From: Acholeplasmataceae bacterium
GTDB lineage: Bacteria > Bacillota_I > Bacilli_A > Acholeplasmatales > Acholeplasmataceae
Assembly: GCA_030656435.1 (NCBI GenBank)
Contig: JAUSOA010000023.1
Coordinates: 1-8,591, forward strand
Reading direction: 5' to 3'
Length of the DNA stretch: 8,591 bases
Shown in pieces: positions 1 through 6,510 of the stretch (position 1 is the stretch's first letter; the number at the start of each line of letters is the position of its first letter). The notes beneath the pieces are model-generated. The model worked only from the letters and a program-made list of their open reading frames with translations. It did no database searches and was not told where the DNA came from. A program made the position numbers and the translations under genes.

Positions 1-286
1 AACCACTTAATCCTGAACTCACACCAATATATAAAACATCGAACTCTCTAGAAATATATTTCTTGAAAGTAATTAAAAAGTCAGCGGAACGTAGACCGGA
101 GGATTTTGCTAGCACTCCAGTTTCCTTAACCTTTTCATAAAGCTCTTCAGTGGTAATATCCATTCCATCTAAATAGACCTCTTCATCAAATCGAATATAT
201 AAAGGAACTGATTGAATATCATGCTTAATCAAAATACCTTGTGAAAGATCAGCGGTTGAATCAGTTAGAATCAATACCTTGTTCAT
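1..286 (-). CDS. DegV family protein (fatty-acid-binding), N-terminal part, cut by window edge
   Basis: I translated this by hand. It is open from an ATG at 286-284 to the left edge, giving 95 codons of a protein whose family is usually about 280 residues. DegV proteins bind a fatty acid between two domains. In Firmicutes, FakB-type members present that fatty acid to the kinase FakA for phosphorylation; others have unknown roles. Visible family marks are the N-terminal ILTDSTADL (residues 6-14), VPLYIRF (27-33), the LDGMDITTEELYEKV block (39-53), a KSS motif (61-63) where the family has its TSQPSP-like lipid-head-group loop, and VSSGLSG (89-95) just before the edge. A strong AAGGAGG lies at 293-299, six bases before the ATG. 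The start lies inside the end of yihA (26-bp overlap), so it is probably translated from the same message. Whether it is a true FakB cannot be told from the fragment. Family call is secure. Confidence 0.9.
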   Translation of the reverse strand, partial: MNKVLILTDSTADLSQGILIKHDIQSVPLYIRFDEEVYLDGMDITTEELYEKVKETGVLAKSSGLRSADFLITFKKYISREFDVLYIGVSSGLSG

Positions 287-866
287 CTAGAACCTCCTTG
301 ACACGTTTAACCATCTCTAATTCGATCTGATCCAAATTGAATTTAGTGACTGCTGAATACGCATAGAAGTTTTTTGGATGCTTCAATATGTTTTTAATTA
401 AATTTTCTTGCTTGAATTGATGTGTATTTGGCACTTTATCGCGCTTTGTCGCGATAATCATGACATCGACACCAATTTGCTTGATGTAATCATAGGTTTC
501 TAAATCATCTTTTGTAGGACCCACCTTGAAATCGATGAGCATGCAGATCAGCCTTAATTCGGTTGCATGAAGTAAATAGTTTTCAAGCATGACGACAAAC
601 TGATCCTTCATCGTTTTACTGCGCTTGGCATATCCATAGCCAGGTGCATCGACAAGATAGAAATAGTTATCAATTAAATAGAAATTTAGAGTCAAAGTTT
701 TTCCTGGAGTATTGGATACTCTTGCTAAATTTTTCCTGTTTGTGAGGGCATTGATAAAAGAACTCTTACCAACATTACTCCTGCCTAGTAGTAAAATTTG
801 TGGTAAACGCTCAGGTTCATCTTTAAGGTCTGTTATACTTTTTATATATACGGCTTGCTTAATCAT
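261..866 (-). CDS. yihA: Ribosome biogenesis GTP-binding protein YihA/YsxC (EngB)
   Basis: This is a 201-residue TrmE-Era-EngA-YihA-type GTPase of normal family length. In Bacillus subtilis and E. coli this protein is needed for late assembly of the 50S ribosomal subunit. The G motifs are in order: G1 P-loop GRSNVGKSS (28-36), the G2 segment with NTPGKT (52-57), G3 DAPGYG (73-78; the family more often has DLPGYG), G4 TKRD (140-143) and G5 SAV (171-173). The hallmark YGYAK after G3 is present, and a DFKVGPTKDD block (112-121) matches the family DxR-x-PTxxD region with Lys for Arg. The ATG at 866-864 has an AAGG-type site near 876-880 at good spacing. It follows lon by 57 bp, with the lon terminator and a probable own promoter in that gap, and ends in TGA inside the degV start. 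The tig-lon-yihA order is as in other Firmicutes. Confidence 0.96.
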   Translation of the reverse strand: MIKQAVYIKSITDLKDEPERLPQILLLGRSNVGKSSFINALTNRKNLARVSNTPGKTLTLNFYLIDNYFYLVDAPGYGYAKRSKTMKDQFVVMLENYLLHATELRLICMLIDFKVGPTKDDLETYDYIKQIGVDVMIIATKRDKVPNTHQFKQENLIKNILKHPKNFYAYSAVTKFNLDQIELEMVKRVKEVLDEQGIDSN

Positions 867-887
867 TTCATCATTCCTTCATTTTAC

Positions 888-914
888 AAAAAAAGTAGCC
901 TAGTGACTACTTTT
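888..914 (-). terminator. Rho-independent terminator of lon
   Basis: On the minus strand an 8-bp stem AAAAGTAG/CTACTTTT (arms 914-907 and 898-891) with an 8-base loop is followed by a run of seven T (894-888). It begins 10 bases after the lon stop codon. The stem is AT-rich, so efficiency may be moderate. On the plus strand only four T follow the stem, so it is mainly a minus-strand terminator. Confidence 0.7.
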
Positions 915-915
915 C

Positions 916-944
916 ATTATACCTTATTTTAAAGCGTATTGGAA
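916..944 (-). promoter_or_regulatory. Probable yihA(-degV) promoter overlapping the lon stop codon
   Basis: On the minus strand a perfect -10 TATAAT (921-916) lies two bases after the lon TAA. Seventeen bases upstream, inside the last lon codons, is a weak -35-like TTCCAA (944-939, 3 of 6 to TTGACA). The predicted start point near 910-908 falls inside the first arm of the lon terminator, so a transcript begun here would lack most of that arm and should not be terminated by it. The perfect -10 supports the call; the poor -35 limits confidence. Confidence 0.5.
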
Positions 945-3233
945 TACATCATTCACATTTTCAACGGGAATGATTTGGAGTGCATCTCTGACTTCTTTTG
1001 GAATGTCATCGATGTCCTTTTCATTATCCTTAGGAATCAAGATAATCTTTAATCCACTTCGATGTGCAGCAATTGATTTTTCTTTTAATCCACCAATTGG
1101 AAGCACATAACCGCGGAGTGTAATTTCACCTGTCATTCCGACTTCTTTTCTAATATAGCGATGTGTGACAGCAGAGAATATTGCTGTTGCAATCGTGATT
1201 CCGGCAGATGGACCATCCTTTGGTACTGCACCCTCAGGGACGTGAATATGAAAGTCATTTTGATTGAAGATATCTTCATCAATATTGTATGATTTAGCCT
1301 TTGACTTGATGAATGATAATGCGGTTTGCGCAGATTCCTTCATGACATCTCCAAGCTTTCCAGTTAAGACTAGCTTTCCAGTGCCCTTATAATAGGTAAC
1401 TTCAACAGGAAGTGTATCGCCACCAAATGCAGTATATGCAAGTCCAGTCGCAACTCCTATTTGTTCCTTTTCATCTGCAAGATTATGCACATACTTAGGT
1501 TTACCAATATAGGTTTCAATATTTGTAACTGTAATGGATACGCTAGGAACCTTGGTTAAAAGGATTTCCTTGATTGATTTCCTAATTAAAGCACCGATAT
1601 AACGGTTAACCTCACGTACACCTGCTTCTCTTGTATAGTGCTGAATGATATACATAATCGATTCATCACTCATATCAAATTGCTTATCGTTAATGCCATG
1701 ACTCTTCAATTGCTTAGGAATCAAATGGCGCTTCGCAATTTGAAATTTTTCTTGTTCAGTATATGAGGATAGCTCTACGATTTCCATACGGTCTCTTAAA
1801 GGTGCTGGAACATTTTCAAGATAGTTCGCTGTTGTTATAAATAGCACTTGAGATAAATCATAGGGTTCTTCTAAATAATGATCAGAAAATCTTGCATTTT
1901 GCTCAGGATCCAATACTTCAAGCATTGCAGAAGCAGGATCTCCCTTATAATCTGATGACATCTTATCGATTTCATCTAATAAGAAGACAGGGTTCACTGT
2001 TTTTGCATCCTTCATGCCTTTAATGATTCTTCCAGGCATTGCGCCGATATAGGTTCTTCTGTGACCACGAATCTCGGATTCATCACGCACACCACCTAAA
2101 GATTGTTTAACAAACTTACGGTTTAATGCTTCAGCAATCGAGATTGCTAAAGATGTCTTACCGACTCCGGGAGGACCTGCAAAACATAAAATGGTTTGTG
2201 GGTTTCTCTTGGTCATTATTTTAACTGCTAGATACTCTATAATTCTTTCCTTGACATTTTCTAGACCATAATGGTTTTCATCTAACTTAGTTTTGACCTT
2301 AGCTAAATCATAATTATCCTTAGAAGCCTTCTTCCATGGAAGTTCGACTAATAAATCTAGATATGTTTTAATAATTGAAGACTCTGCCATTGCAGCAGGA
2401 GTGTTTTGATAGCGTGATAGTTCAGCTAAAGCTTTTTCTTCAATCGTTTTTGGCATTTTAGCAGCAAGAATCTTCGTTCTTAATTCATCGATTTCTTCTT
2501 CCTTCTTTGCTTTATCGCCAAGTTCATTTTGAATCGCTCTCATCTTTTCACGTAAATAATATTCTTTTTGATTTTCATCAATAGACTTTTTAATTTCATC
2601 ATTAATCTTTTGTTCAAGATCAACAATCATCTTTTGCTTGTTGATATCCTCTAATAGCATACGCAAGCGCGCATTTAGATTTTGTTCCTCTAAATATCTA
2701 TATTTGGTTTGATCAGGTGACTTTAGGTTAAATACGACAATATCACAAACCTTTTCAGTCGATAAACCCTGTTGAACCTTTTCTAAAACCTGATTATTAG
2801 GGATTAATATGGTTGCTGAATTTGATGCAACCTCTTGAACAATCATCTTGACCAATGTGACTTCTTCATCGACATTGCCAGGAATGGTTTCAAGCTCATC
2901 ATATTCCACAACAAAATACGGGTCAGTTAAAAAATATTCCTTGACCTTAATTCTTGATAATACAGTTAATTTGACTTTGTATGCGTCGTTTGGTAGTTTA
3001 ATCTTCATCTGTACTTTGACTAAAGCGCCATAAGCTTCAATATCATCTACTGTAGGCTCTTCAATCATTGGATTTTTTTGGATTAACACAACTGCATAGG
3101 ATCCGAAGTTTTTTTCTGCCTCTTCAACTGCCTTTAGGGATACCTTTCTTCCGACTTCAATTCTGAAGTCATTATTAGGAATTGGAATGGTACCACGGAC
3201 GACGATTGCGGGTAGACTTTTTGAAAGTTCCAT
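924..3233 (-). CDS. lon: ATP-dependent serine protease Lon (endopeptidase La)
   Basis: This is a full-length 769-residue LonA. It unfolds and degrades damaged, misfolded and some regulatory proteins in the cytoplasm as a homohexamer. Domain order: N-terminal substrate-binding domain (about 1-200, opening LPAIVVRG), a coiled-coil linker with the family block YYLREKMRAIQNELGD (about 225-240), the AAA+ module with Walker A GPPGVGKTS (353-361) and Walker B LLDEID (D420, E421), then the protease domain. The Ser-Lys dyad is intact: S676 in KDGPSAG and K719 in GGLKEK, with the 43-residue spacing seen in E. coli Lon. The N-terminal domain is the most divergent part, as usual. The ATG at 3233-3231 is preceded by AAGGA at 3249-3245, 11 bases away. 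It lies between tig and yihA, with its own promoter, a CIRCE-like operator and a terminator. LonA rather than membrane LonB is clear because no transmembrane insert is present. Confidence 0.98.
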   Translation of the reverse strand: MELSKSLPAIVVRGTIPIPNNDFRIEVGRKVSLKAVEEAEKNFGSYAVVLIQKNPMIEEPTVDDIEAYGALVKVQMKIKLPNDAYKVKLTVLSRIKVKEYFLTDPYFVVEYDELETIPGNVDEEVTLVKMIVQEVASNSATILIPNNQVLEKVQQGLSTEKVCDIVVFNLKSPDQTKYRYLEEQNLNARLRMLLEDINKQKMIVDLEQKINDEIKKSIDENQKEYYLREKMRAIQNELGDKAKKEEEIDELRTKILAAKMPKTIEEKALAELSRYQNTPAAMAESSIIKTYLDLLVELPWKKASKDNYDLAKVKTKLDENHYGLENVKERIIEYLAVKIMTKRNPQTILCFAGPPGVGKTSLAISIAEALNRKFVKQSLGGVRDESEIRGHRRTYIGAMPGRIIKGMKDAKTVNPVFLLDEIDKMSSDYKGDPASAMLEVLDPEQNARFSDHYLEEPYDLSQVLFITTANYLENVPAPLRDRMEIVELSSYTEQEKFQIAKRHLIPKQLKSHGINDKQFDMSDESIMYIIQHYTREAGVREVNRYIGALIRKSIKEILLTKVPSVSITVTNIETYIGKPKYVHNLADEKEQIGVATGLAYTAFGGDTLPVEVTYYKGTGKLVLTGKLGDVMKESAQTALSFIKSKAKSYNIDEDIFNQNDFHIHVPEGAVPKDGPSAGITIATAIFSAVTHRYIRKEVGMTGEITLRGYVLPIGGLKEKSIAAHRSGLKIILIPKDNEKDIDDIPKEVRDALQIIPVENVNDVFQYALK

Positions 3234-3265
3234 ATGTTTTCACATCCTTTTTTGTATACATTATT

Positions 3266-3293
3266 AGTATAGCATATTTTTCGTAATTTGCAA
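3266..3293 (-). promoter_or_regulatory. lon promoter, extended -10
   Basis: On the minus strand -35 TTGCAA (3293-3288), a 16-base spacer ending in TGC, and -10 TATACT (3271-3266) form an extended -10 sigma-A promoter. The predicted start near 3260 gives a leader of about 26 bases containing the lon ribosome-binding site. The -35 hexamer lies within the proximal half of the CIRCE-like element. Confidence 0.7.
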
Positions 3294-3313
3294 TCGTATT
3301 GCACGAGTGCCAA
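3287..3313. promoter_or_regulatory. CIRCE-like operator (HrcA repressor binding site) upstream of lon
   Basis: The element reads TTTGCAATC, nine bases, then GAGTGCCAA on the plus strand. The CIRCE consensus is TTAGCACTC-N9-GAGTGCTAA, so the match is 7/9 plus 8/9 with the exact nine-base spacer. HrcA binds CIRCE and represses chaperone genes until heat stress titrates it; in mollicutes CIRCE is also found in front of lon and clpB. Here the site covers the lon -35 region, so binding would block RNA polymerase. Inside it lies a perfect GCAC-GA-GTGC inverted repeat (3301-3310), offset from the CIRCE centre. The match and placement are seen directly; binding by HrcA is inference. Confidence 0.65.
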
Positions 3314-3325
3314 TTTCTTTTTTTT

Positions 3326-3348
3326 AAAGAAGGGGAGCATGTCCCCTT
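3326..3348 (-). terminator. Hairpin after tig, probable intrinsic terminator
   Basis: A GC-rich 7-bp stem AAGGGGA/TCCCCTT (plus-strand arms 3330-3336 and 3342-3348) with a five-base loop begins three bases after the tig stop codon. On the minus strand the stem is followed by CTTT and then A-rich sequence, so the U-tract is short and broken (TTCTTT if the outer A-T pairs are open). It may be a leaky terminator allowing some tig-lon read-through, or a 3' end stabiliser. Confidence 0.55.
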
Positions 3349-3351
3349 GCA

Positions 3352-4632
3352 TTATTTTTTAACTGCTGAGTCTAAAACAAACTTGTATGCTTTGTTGAGT
3401 ACGACATCATTCTGTAATGCTTTTTCTGGGATGTATTTTTTGATTTCTTCAACTGGCATAATATATTTAATAGCAAGCTCATCGTATTTAGCAACTAATT
3501 CTTCATCTGTTGCAGTGAACCCTTCAGCCTTAGCAATCGCTTCGATGACCAAAGTTGTTTTCACTCTTTGTTCGGATTCAACCTTGATTTGTGCCTCGAA
3601 TGTATCCTTATCAACTCCTGAAAGTTGTAGGAACATATCCATTTCAATTCCGTATTGCTTTGCTTGCTGCTCGACTTGTTCTTTTGCGTGCTTTATTTCT
3701 TCAGCAATCATTTCTTCAGGAATGTCCATAGAAGCGTTAGCTAGTACTTGAGTCATCACTTGTTCAGTAATTGTTTGTTCAGCTTCAGTCTTCTTCTTAT
3801 CTTCTAAGTCTTTTTTAGTTGACGCCTTCAGTTCTTCAACTGTAGATACGCCTTCTTTGTTTAATGACTTAACGAATTCATCATTAAGTTCAACAGAAGC
3901 TTTCGCCTTGACTTCATGAAGCTTGATTTTAAAGACGACAGGCTTACCAGCTAGGTTAGCTGCTTGATATTGTTCTGGGAAAGTGACGTTTAAGTCCTTT
4001 TCATCGCCGGATTTCAATCCGACCATTTGTTCCTCAAATCCTGGAATAAATTGGTTAGAACCAATTTCTAAGGAATGATTTTCAGCTTTTCCACCTTCGA
4101 ATGGAGTTCCATCAAGGAAACCTTCGAAATCAAAAATTGCTGTATCACCAAATTCAATTGGACCTTCCTTTGGTGTTAATTCTGAATTTGCAGTTAATAG
4201 GTTTTTAATTTCTGCATTGACTTCAGAAGCGCTAACTGTGGTTTTAATTGCCTTCACTTCTAATCCCTTATAAGCACCAAGTGTGACTTCTGGCTTAACA
4301 GGTGCAATGAGTGATACTTCAAAGACTTCTCCACGCTTGATCTTTGTGAAATCGACATCAACTTCTGGTTGACCTACGATCTCAAAATCAGGATGGTTTT
4401 GTGCTTCATGATACTTATGATGGAGCACGTGATTGAGTGCATCTTCATAAAGTGATTCAACACCAAATTTTGTTTCATACATGTTTCTTGGAACGTGTCC
4501 TTTTCTAAATCCTTTGAGTTCTACATCCTTTTGAACGTGTTCAAAAGCATGGTCTAGACCGTGGTCAAATTCATGTGGTGTAACCTCAAATGTGAACTTA
4601 ACACGGTTGGTTGTTAGTTTTTCTACTTTCAT
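3352..4632 (-). CDS. tig: Trigger factor, ribosome-associated chaperone and peptidyl-prolyl isomerase
   Basis: At 426 residues this has the usual length for trigger factor, which docks at the ribosomal tunnel exit and shields nascent chains. The N-terminal ribosome-binding domain (about 1-115) holds the docking signature GFRKGHVPR (41-49; the common form is GFRxGKxP, with His here for Lys). A FKBP-type isomerase domain follows (about 150-245) with GDTAIFDFEGFLDGTPFEGG and a FIPGFEEQMVG segment. The C-terminal part (about 250-426) is a charged helical SurA-like chaperone domain. The ATG at 4632-4630 has AAGGAG at 4644-4639, six bases away. An extended -10 promoter lies about 50 bases upstream and a hairpin directly after the stop. 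It is first in the tig-lon-yihA cluster; clpX, which often lies next to tig in Firmicutes, is absent here. Confidence 0.98.
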   Translation of the reverse strand: MKVEKLTTNRVKFTFEVTPHEFDHGLDHAFEHVQKDVELKGFRKGHVPRNMYETKFGVESLYEDALNHVLHHKYHEAQNHPDFEIVGQPEVDVDFTKIKRGEVFEVSLIAPVKPEVTLGAYKGLEVKAIKTTVSASEVNAEIKNLLTANSELTPKEGPIEFGDTAIFDFEGFLDGTPFEGGKAENHSLEIGSNQFIPGFEEQMVGLKSGDEKDLNVTFPEQYQAANLAGKPVVFKIKLHEVKAKASVELNDEFVKSLNKEGVSTVEELKASTKKDLEDKKKTEAEQTITEQVMTQVLANASMDIPEEMIAEEIKHAKEQVEQQAKQYGIEMDMFLQLSGVDKDTFEAQIKVESEQRVKTTLVIEAIAKAEGFTATDEELVAKYDELAIKYIMPVEEIKKYIPEKALQNDVVLNKAYKFVLDSAVKK

Positions 4633-4679
4633 TGTAATCTCCTTAAATTGATATTTATAAAGTCGGATAGACCTTAATT

Positions 4680-4688
4680 ATTATAACA
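4680..4688 (-). promoter_or_regulatory. tig promoter, extended -10 without clear -35
   Basis: The minus strand reads TGTTATAAT (4688-4680), a perfect -10 with the TG extension. No good -35 hexamer is seen at 16-18 bases, which is tolerated by extended -10 promoters. The predicted start near 4673 gives a leader of about 40 bases. Confidence 0.65.
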
Positions 4689-4723
4689 TAAAAAAATAAT
4701 AGATAAAGTAAATTGGCAAAACA

Positions 4724-4752
4724 TTGAAGTTTTTGTAAAATTAAGTTAAAAT
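4724..4752 (+). promoter_or_regulatory. Promoter of the GNAT-fold gene
   Basis: -35 TTGAAG (4724-4729), a 17-base spacer and -10 TAAAAT (4747-4752) form a near-consensus sigma-A promoter. The predicted start near 4759 gives a leader of about 20 bases. It is arranged back to back with the tig promoter in a 148-bp divergent region. Confidence 0.65.
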
Positions 4753-4780
4753 AATACTAATGAAATGAGGTGCATCTTAA

Positions 4781-5899
4781 GTGATCACGATAAAGGAAGT
4801 CAAAACGCTACGACAAGGAATCCAATTTACTGAATTTCCTAACAAAATGTATAAAAAAAATAAGTACTTTGTACCTGCATTATCCCTTGATGAAAGAAAC
4901 GTATTTAACAAAAAAGTTAACCCAATGTTTGAATACTGTGACGCAGTTAGATATTTAGCTTATAAAGACAATAAAATTGTTGGAAGAATTGCTGGAATCA
5001 TTAACCATAAGTGGAATGAAGCCTATCAAATAAAAAAAGCTAGATTCACTAGAATCGATATGATTGATGATATCGAGGTGACTAAAGCCTTAATTGATCA
5101 AGTGACTACTTGGGCAAAGGGATTTGGAATGGATACATTGATCGGACCAATCGGATTCTCTGATTTAGACCGTCAAGGAATGCTTGTTGAAGGCTTTGAT
5201 CAGCTCAATATGTTTATTACTATCTATAATCACCCCTATTATATGGTGCATTTAGAAAAACTCGGATTTGTAAAGGATGTCGATTGGACTGAAAAACAAA
5301 TCATTTGGTCAACTGAAGTCCCTGAAAAGGTCGTTCGTGGTGCTGAGGTTGCTAGAAAAAGATATGGATATGAATTAATTAAATGTAAAACTAAAAAAGA
5401 AGTTTTTAAATATATTTATGAAGCATTCGACATGTATAATGTCGCATTCAATGAACTTTATGGCTTCTTTCCTATCTCTAAAAAGGCGATGAATTACTAT
5501 ATTAAGCAAATGATTCAGCTCGTCCAATTAAACTATTTATGGTTTGTTTTAGATAAGGAAAAAAAGGTTGTTGCATTTACGGTCATTATGCCAAGCCTAG
5601 CACAAGCAAATAAAAAGAGTAACGGCCATCTCTTCCCATTTGGGATATTTAGATTATTTAGAGCAATGAAGCGTTACGAAGTCATCGATTTATACTTCAT
5701 AGCAATCGATCCAAAGCATCAAGGTCACGGAATTATCGCGATGATTTGGGAGGATGGAATTAAAGAAGGTATTAAAAATGGTGTTAAATATGCAGAAACT
5801 GGTCCTGAATTAGAAAATAATGACGCCATTCAAAATCAATGGAAAAATTTCGAATCACACGAGCATAAAAGAAGACGCTGCTATACAAAAGCTATATAA
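4781..5899 (+). CDS. GNAT-fold acyltransferase-like protein, uncharacterised family
   Basis: This 372-residue soluble protein belongs, from recalled family pattern, to a widespread uncharacterised group (Firmicutes, Bacteroidetes) with two acyl-CoA N-acyltransferase-like halves. The N-terminal half has the FPNKMYKKNKYFVPAL opening (19-34), a VGRIAGIINHKWNE strand-turn block, and the conserved GPIGFSDLDRQGMLVEGFD segment (122-140). The C-terminal half has the GNAT acyl-CoA loop in IAIDPKHQGHGI (QGHG at 314-317), a TGPELENN block and the very basic tail HKRRRCYTKAI (362-372). The substrate is unknown. The GTG start is forced: the codon before it is an in-frame TAA, and the family pattern begins at residue 2. 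GAGGTG at 4767-4772 is a good ribosome-binding site. It stands alone with its own promoter and terminator. No signal peptide or membrane helix is seen. Fold call is good; enzymatic activity is inference. Confidence 0.85.
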   Translation: MITIKEVKTLRQGIQFTEFPNKMYKKNKYFVPALSLDERNVFNKKVNPMFEYCDAVRYLAYKDNKIVGRIAGIINHKWNEAYQIKKARFTRIDMIDDIEVTKALIDQVTTWAKGFGMDTLIGPIGFSDLDRQGMLVEGFDQLNMFITIYNHPYYMVHLEKLGFVKDVDWTEKQIIWSTEVPEKVVRGAEVARKRYGYELIKCKTKKEVFKYIYEAFDMYNVAFNELYGFFPISKKAMNYYIKQMIQLVQLNYLWFVLDKEKKVVAFTVIMPSLAQANKKSNGHLFPFGIFRLFRAMKRYEVIDLYFIAIDPKHQGHGIIAMIWEDGIKEGIKNGVKYAETGPELENNDAIQNQWKNFESHEHKRRRCYTKAI

Positions 5900-5908
5900 A
5901 AAAATGAG

Positions 5909-5933
5909 AAAACCCGAAAATTTTCGGGTTTTT
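5909..5933. terminator. Bidirectional rho-independent terminator between convergent genes
   Basis: A perfect palindrome has 12-base arms, AAAACCCGAAAA followed at once by its complement (5909-5920 and 5921-5932), with CCCG/CGGG as the GC core. It starts nine bases after the GNAT gene stop. On the plus strand it ends in five T; on the minus strand TTTT, then a further T-rich run, follows. It lies 5 bases beyond the stop of the membrane-protein gene on the other strand, so it probably ends both transcripts. Confidence 0.85.
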
Positions 5934-5938
5934 ATATT

Positions 5939-6484
5939 TTATTTGACCCAATCAAATTCATTGAATTTTTTTATGGGATGCTTGGTTTTCATTGTGTCCT
6001 TCATATAAATGATAACTCCTGAGTGTACTATAAGTGATAAACAAACAAACATTTGAACCTCAAAAAAGGAAAGAACATCAAATTCAAACTTTGAGATACC
6101 TTCTTTGACAATATGACCATGACTTTGAATTACATAAACTCCATCAATAATCTCGGGACCTCCACCATAAAACATGAGCATAAACCAACCAACAACTGCG
6201 ATAGACATAAAGATTGCACTAGAGGTATAGATATATAGTTGTTCATTTTTGGTAAACTTATTTTTTACATCAAACTTAATAAAGGATTGAGGATGTTTCT
6301 GATATAATTGAAATCCTTTATTAATAAATTGACTAAAAAAACCAATCACCCAAATAACAATAAATCCAGCACCAAAAACTATAAATCCTAAGTAAGAGTA
6401 CTCTAATGAAATTGAGTTCAATATAAAAGAAACGATGCCTAAAAGATATAATATTGAATAATAAATAACCAATATTTTTTTCAT
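5939..6484 (-). CDS. Four-helix membrane protein of unknown function
   Basis: This 181-residue protein has four hydrophobic segments at about 4-22, 31-50, 86-106 and 142-160. Lys-rich loops at 55-80 and 161-181 fit the positive-inside rule, placing both termini and the middle loop in the cytoplasm. The second outside loop (107-141) carries GGGPEIIDGVYVIQSHGHIV. From memory, similar small membrane proteins in Firmicutes and Bacteroidetes share a GxPEIxDGxYxxxxHGxIxKE pattern there, so this is probably a conserved but uncharacterised family. The ATG at 6484-6482 is preceded by GGGGGAAG (6495-6488), a G-rich variant of the usual site. It is 26 bp downstream of the SGNH hydrolase gene with no terminator between, so the two likely form an operon ended by the palindrome at 5909-5932. 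No catalytic motif is recognised. Confidence 0.8.
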   Translation of the reverse strand: MKKILVIYYSILYLLGIVSFILNSISLEYSYLGFIVFGAGFIVIWVIGFFSQFINKGFQLYQKHPQSFIKFDVKNKFTKNEQLYIYTSSAIFMSIAVVGWFMLMFYGGGPEIIDGVYVIQSHGHIVKEGISKFEFDVLSFFEVQMFVCLSLIVHSGVIIYMKDTMKTKHPIKKFNEFDWVK

Positions 6485-6510
6485 CTACTTCCCCCAATAG
6501 AATAGCATGC

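Noticed and set aside
712..903. Short plus-strand open frame antisense to the yihA start
   Set aside because: It is antisense to the conserved GTPase P-loop region and has no ribosome-binding site of note.
3301..3310. Perfect inverted repeat GCAC-GA-GTGC as an independent regulator site
   Set aside because: It is short and is explained as part of the larger CIRCE-like element, whose half-site and spacer match are more specific.
3134..3352. Minus-strand open frame of 72 codons spanning the tig-lon gap and the lon start
   Set aside because: It overlaps the lon coding start in another frame and runs through the hairpin, operator and promoter. There is no protein-like pattern.
3299..3751. Plus-strand open frame of 150 codons antisense to the 3' part of tig
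   Set aside because: It lies wholly over the strongly supported trigger factor gene and the tig-lon spacer. It is rich in Ser and Cys, as expected of an antisense shadow, and has no family resemblance.
5820..6008. Short plus-strand open frame over the end of the GNAT gene and the terminator
   Set aside because: It crosses the perfect palindromic terminator and overlaps two real genes. Its hydrophobic tail derives from the T-rich terminator region.
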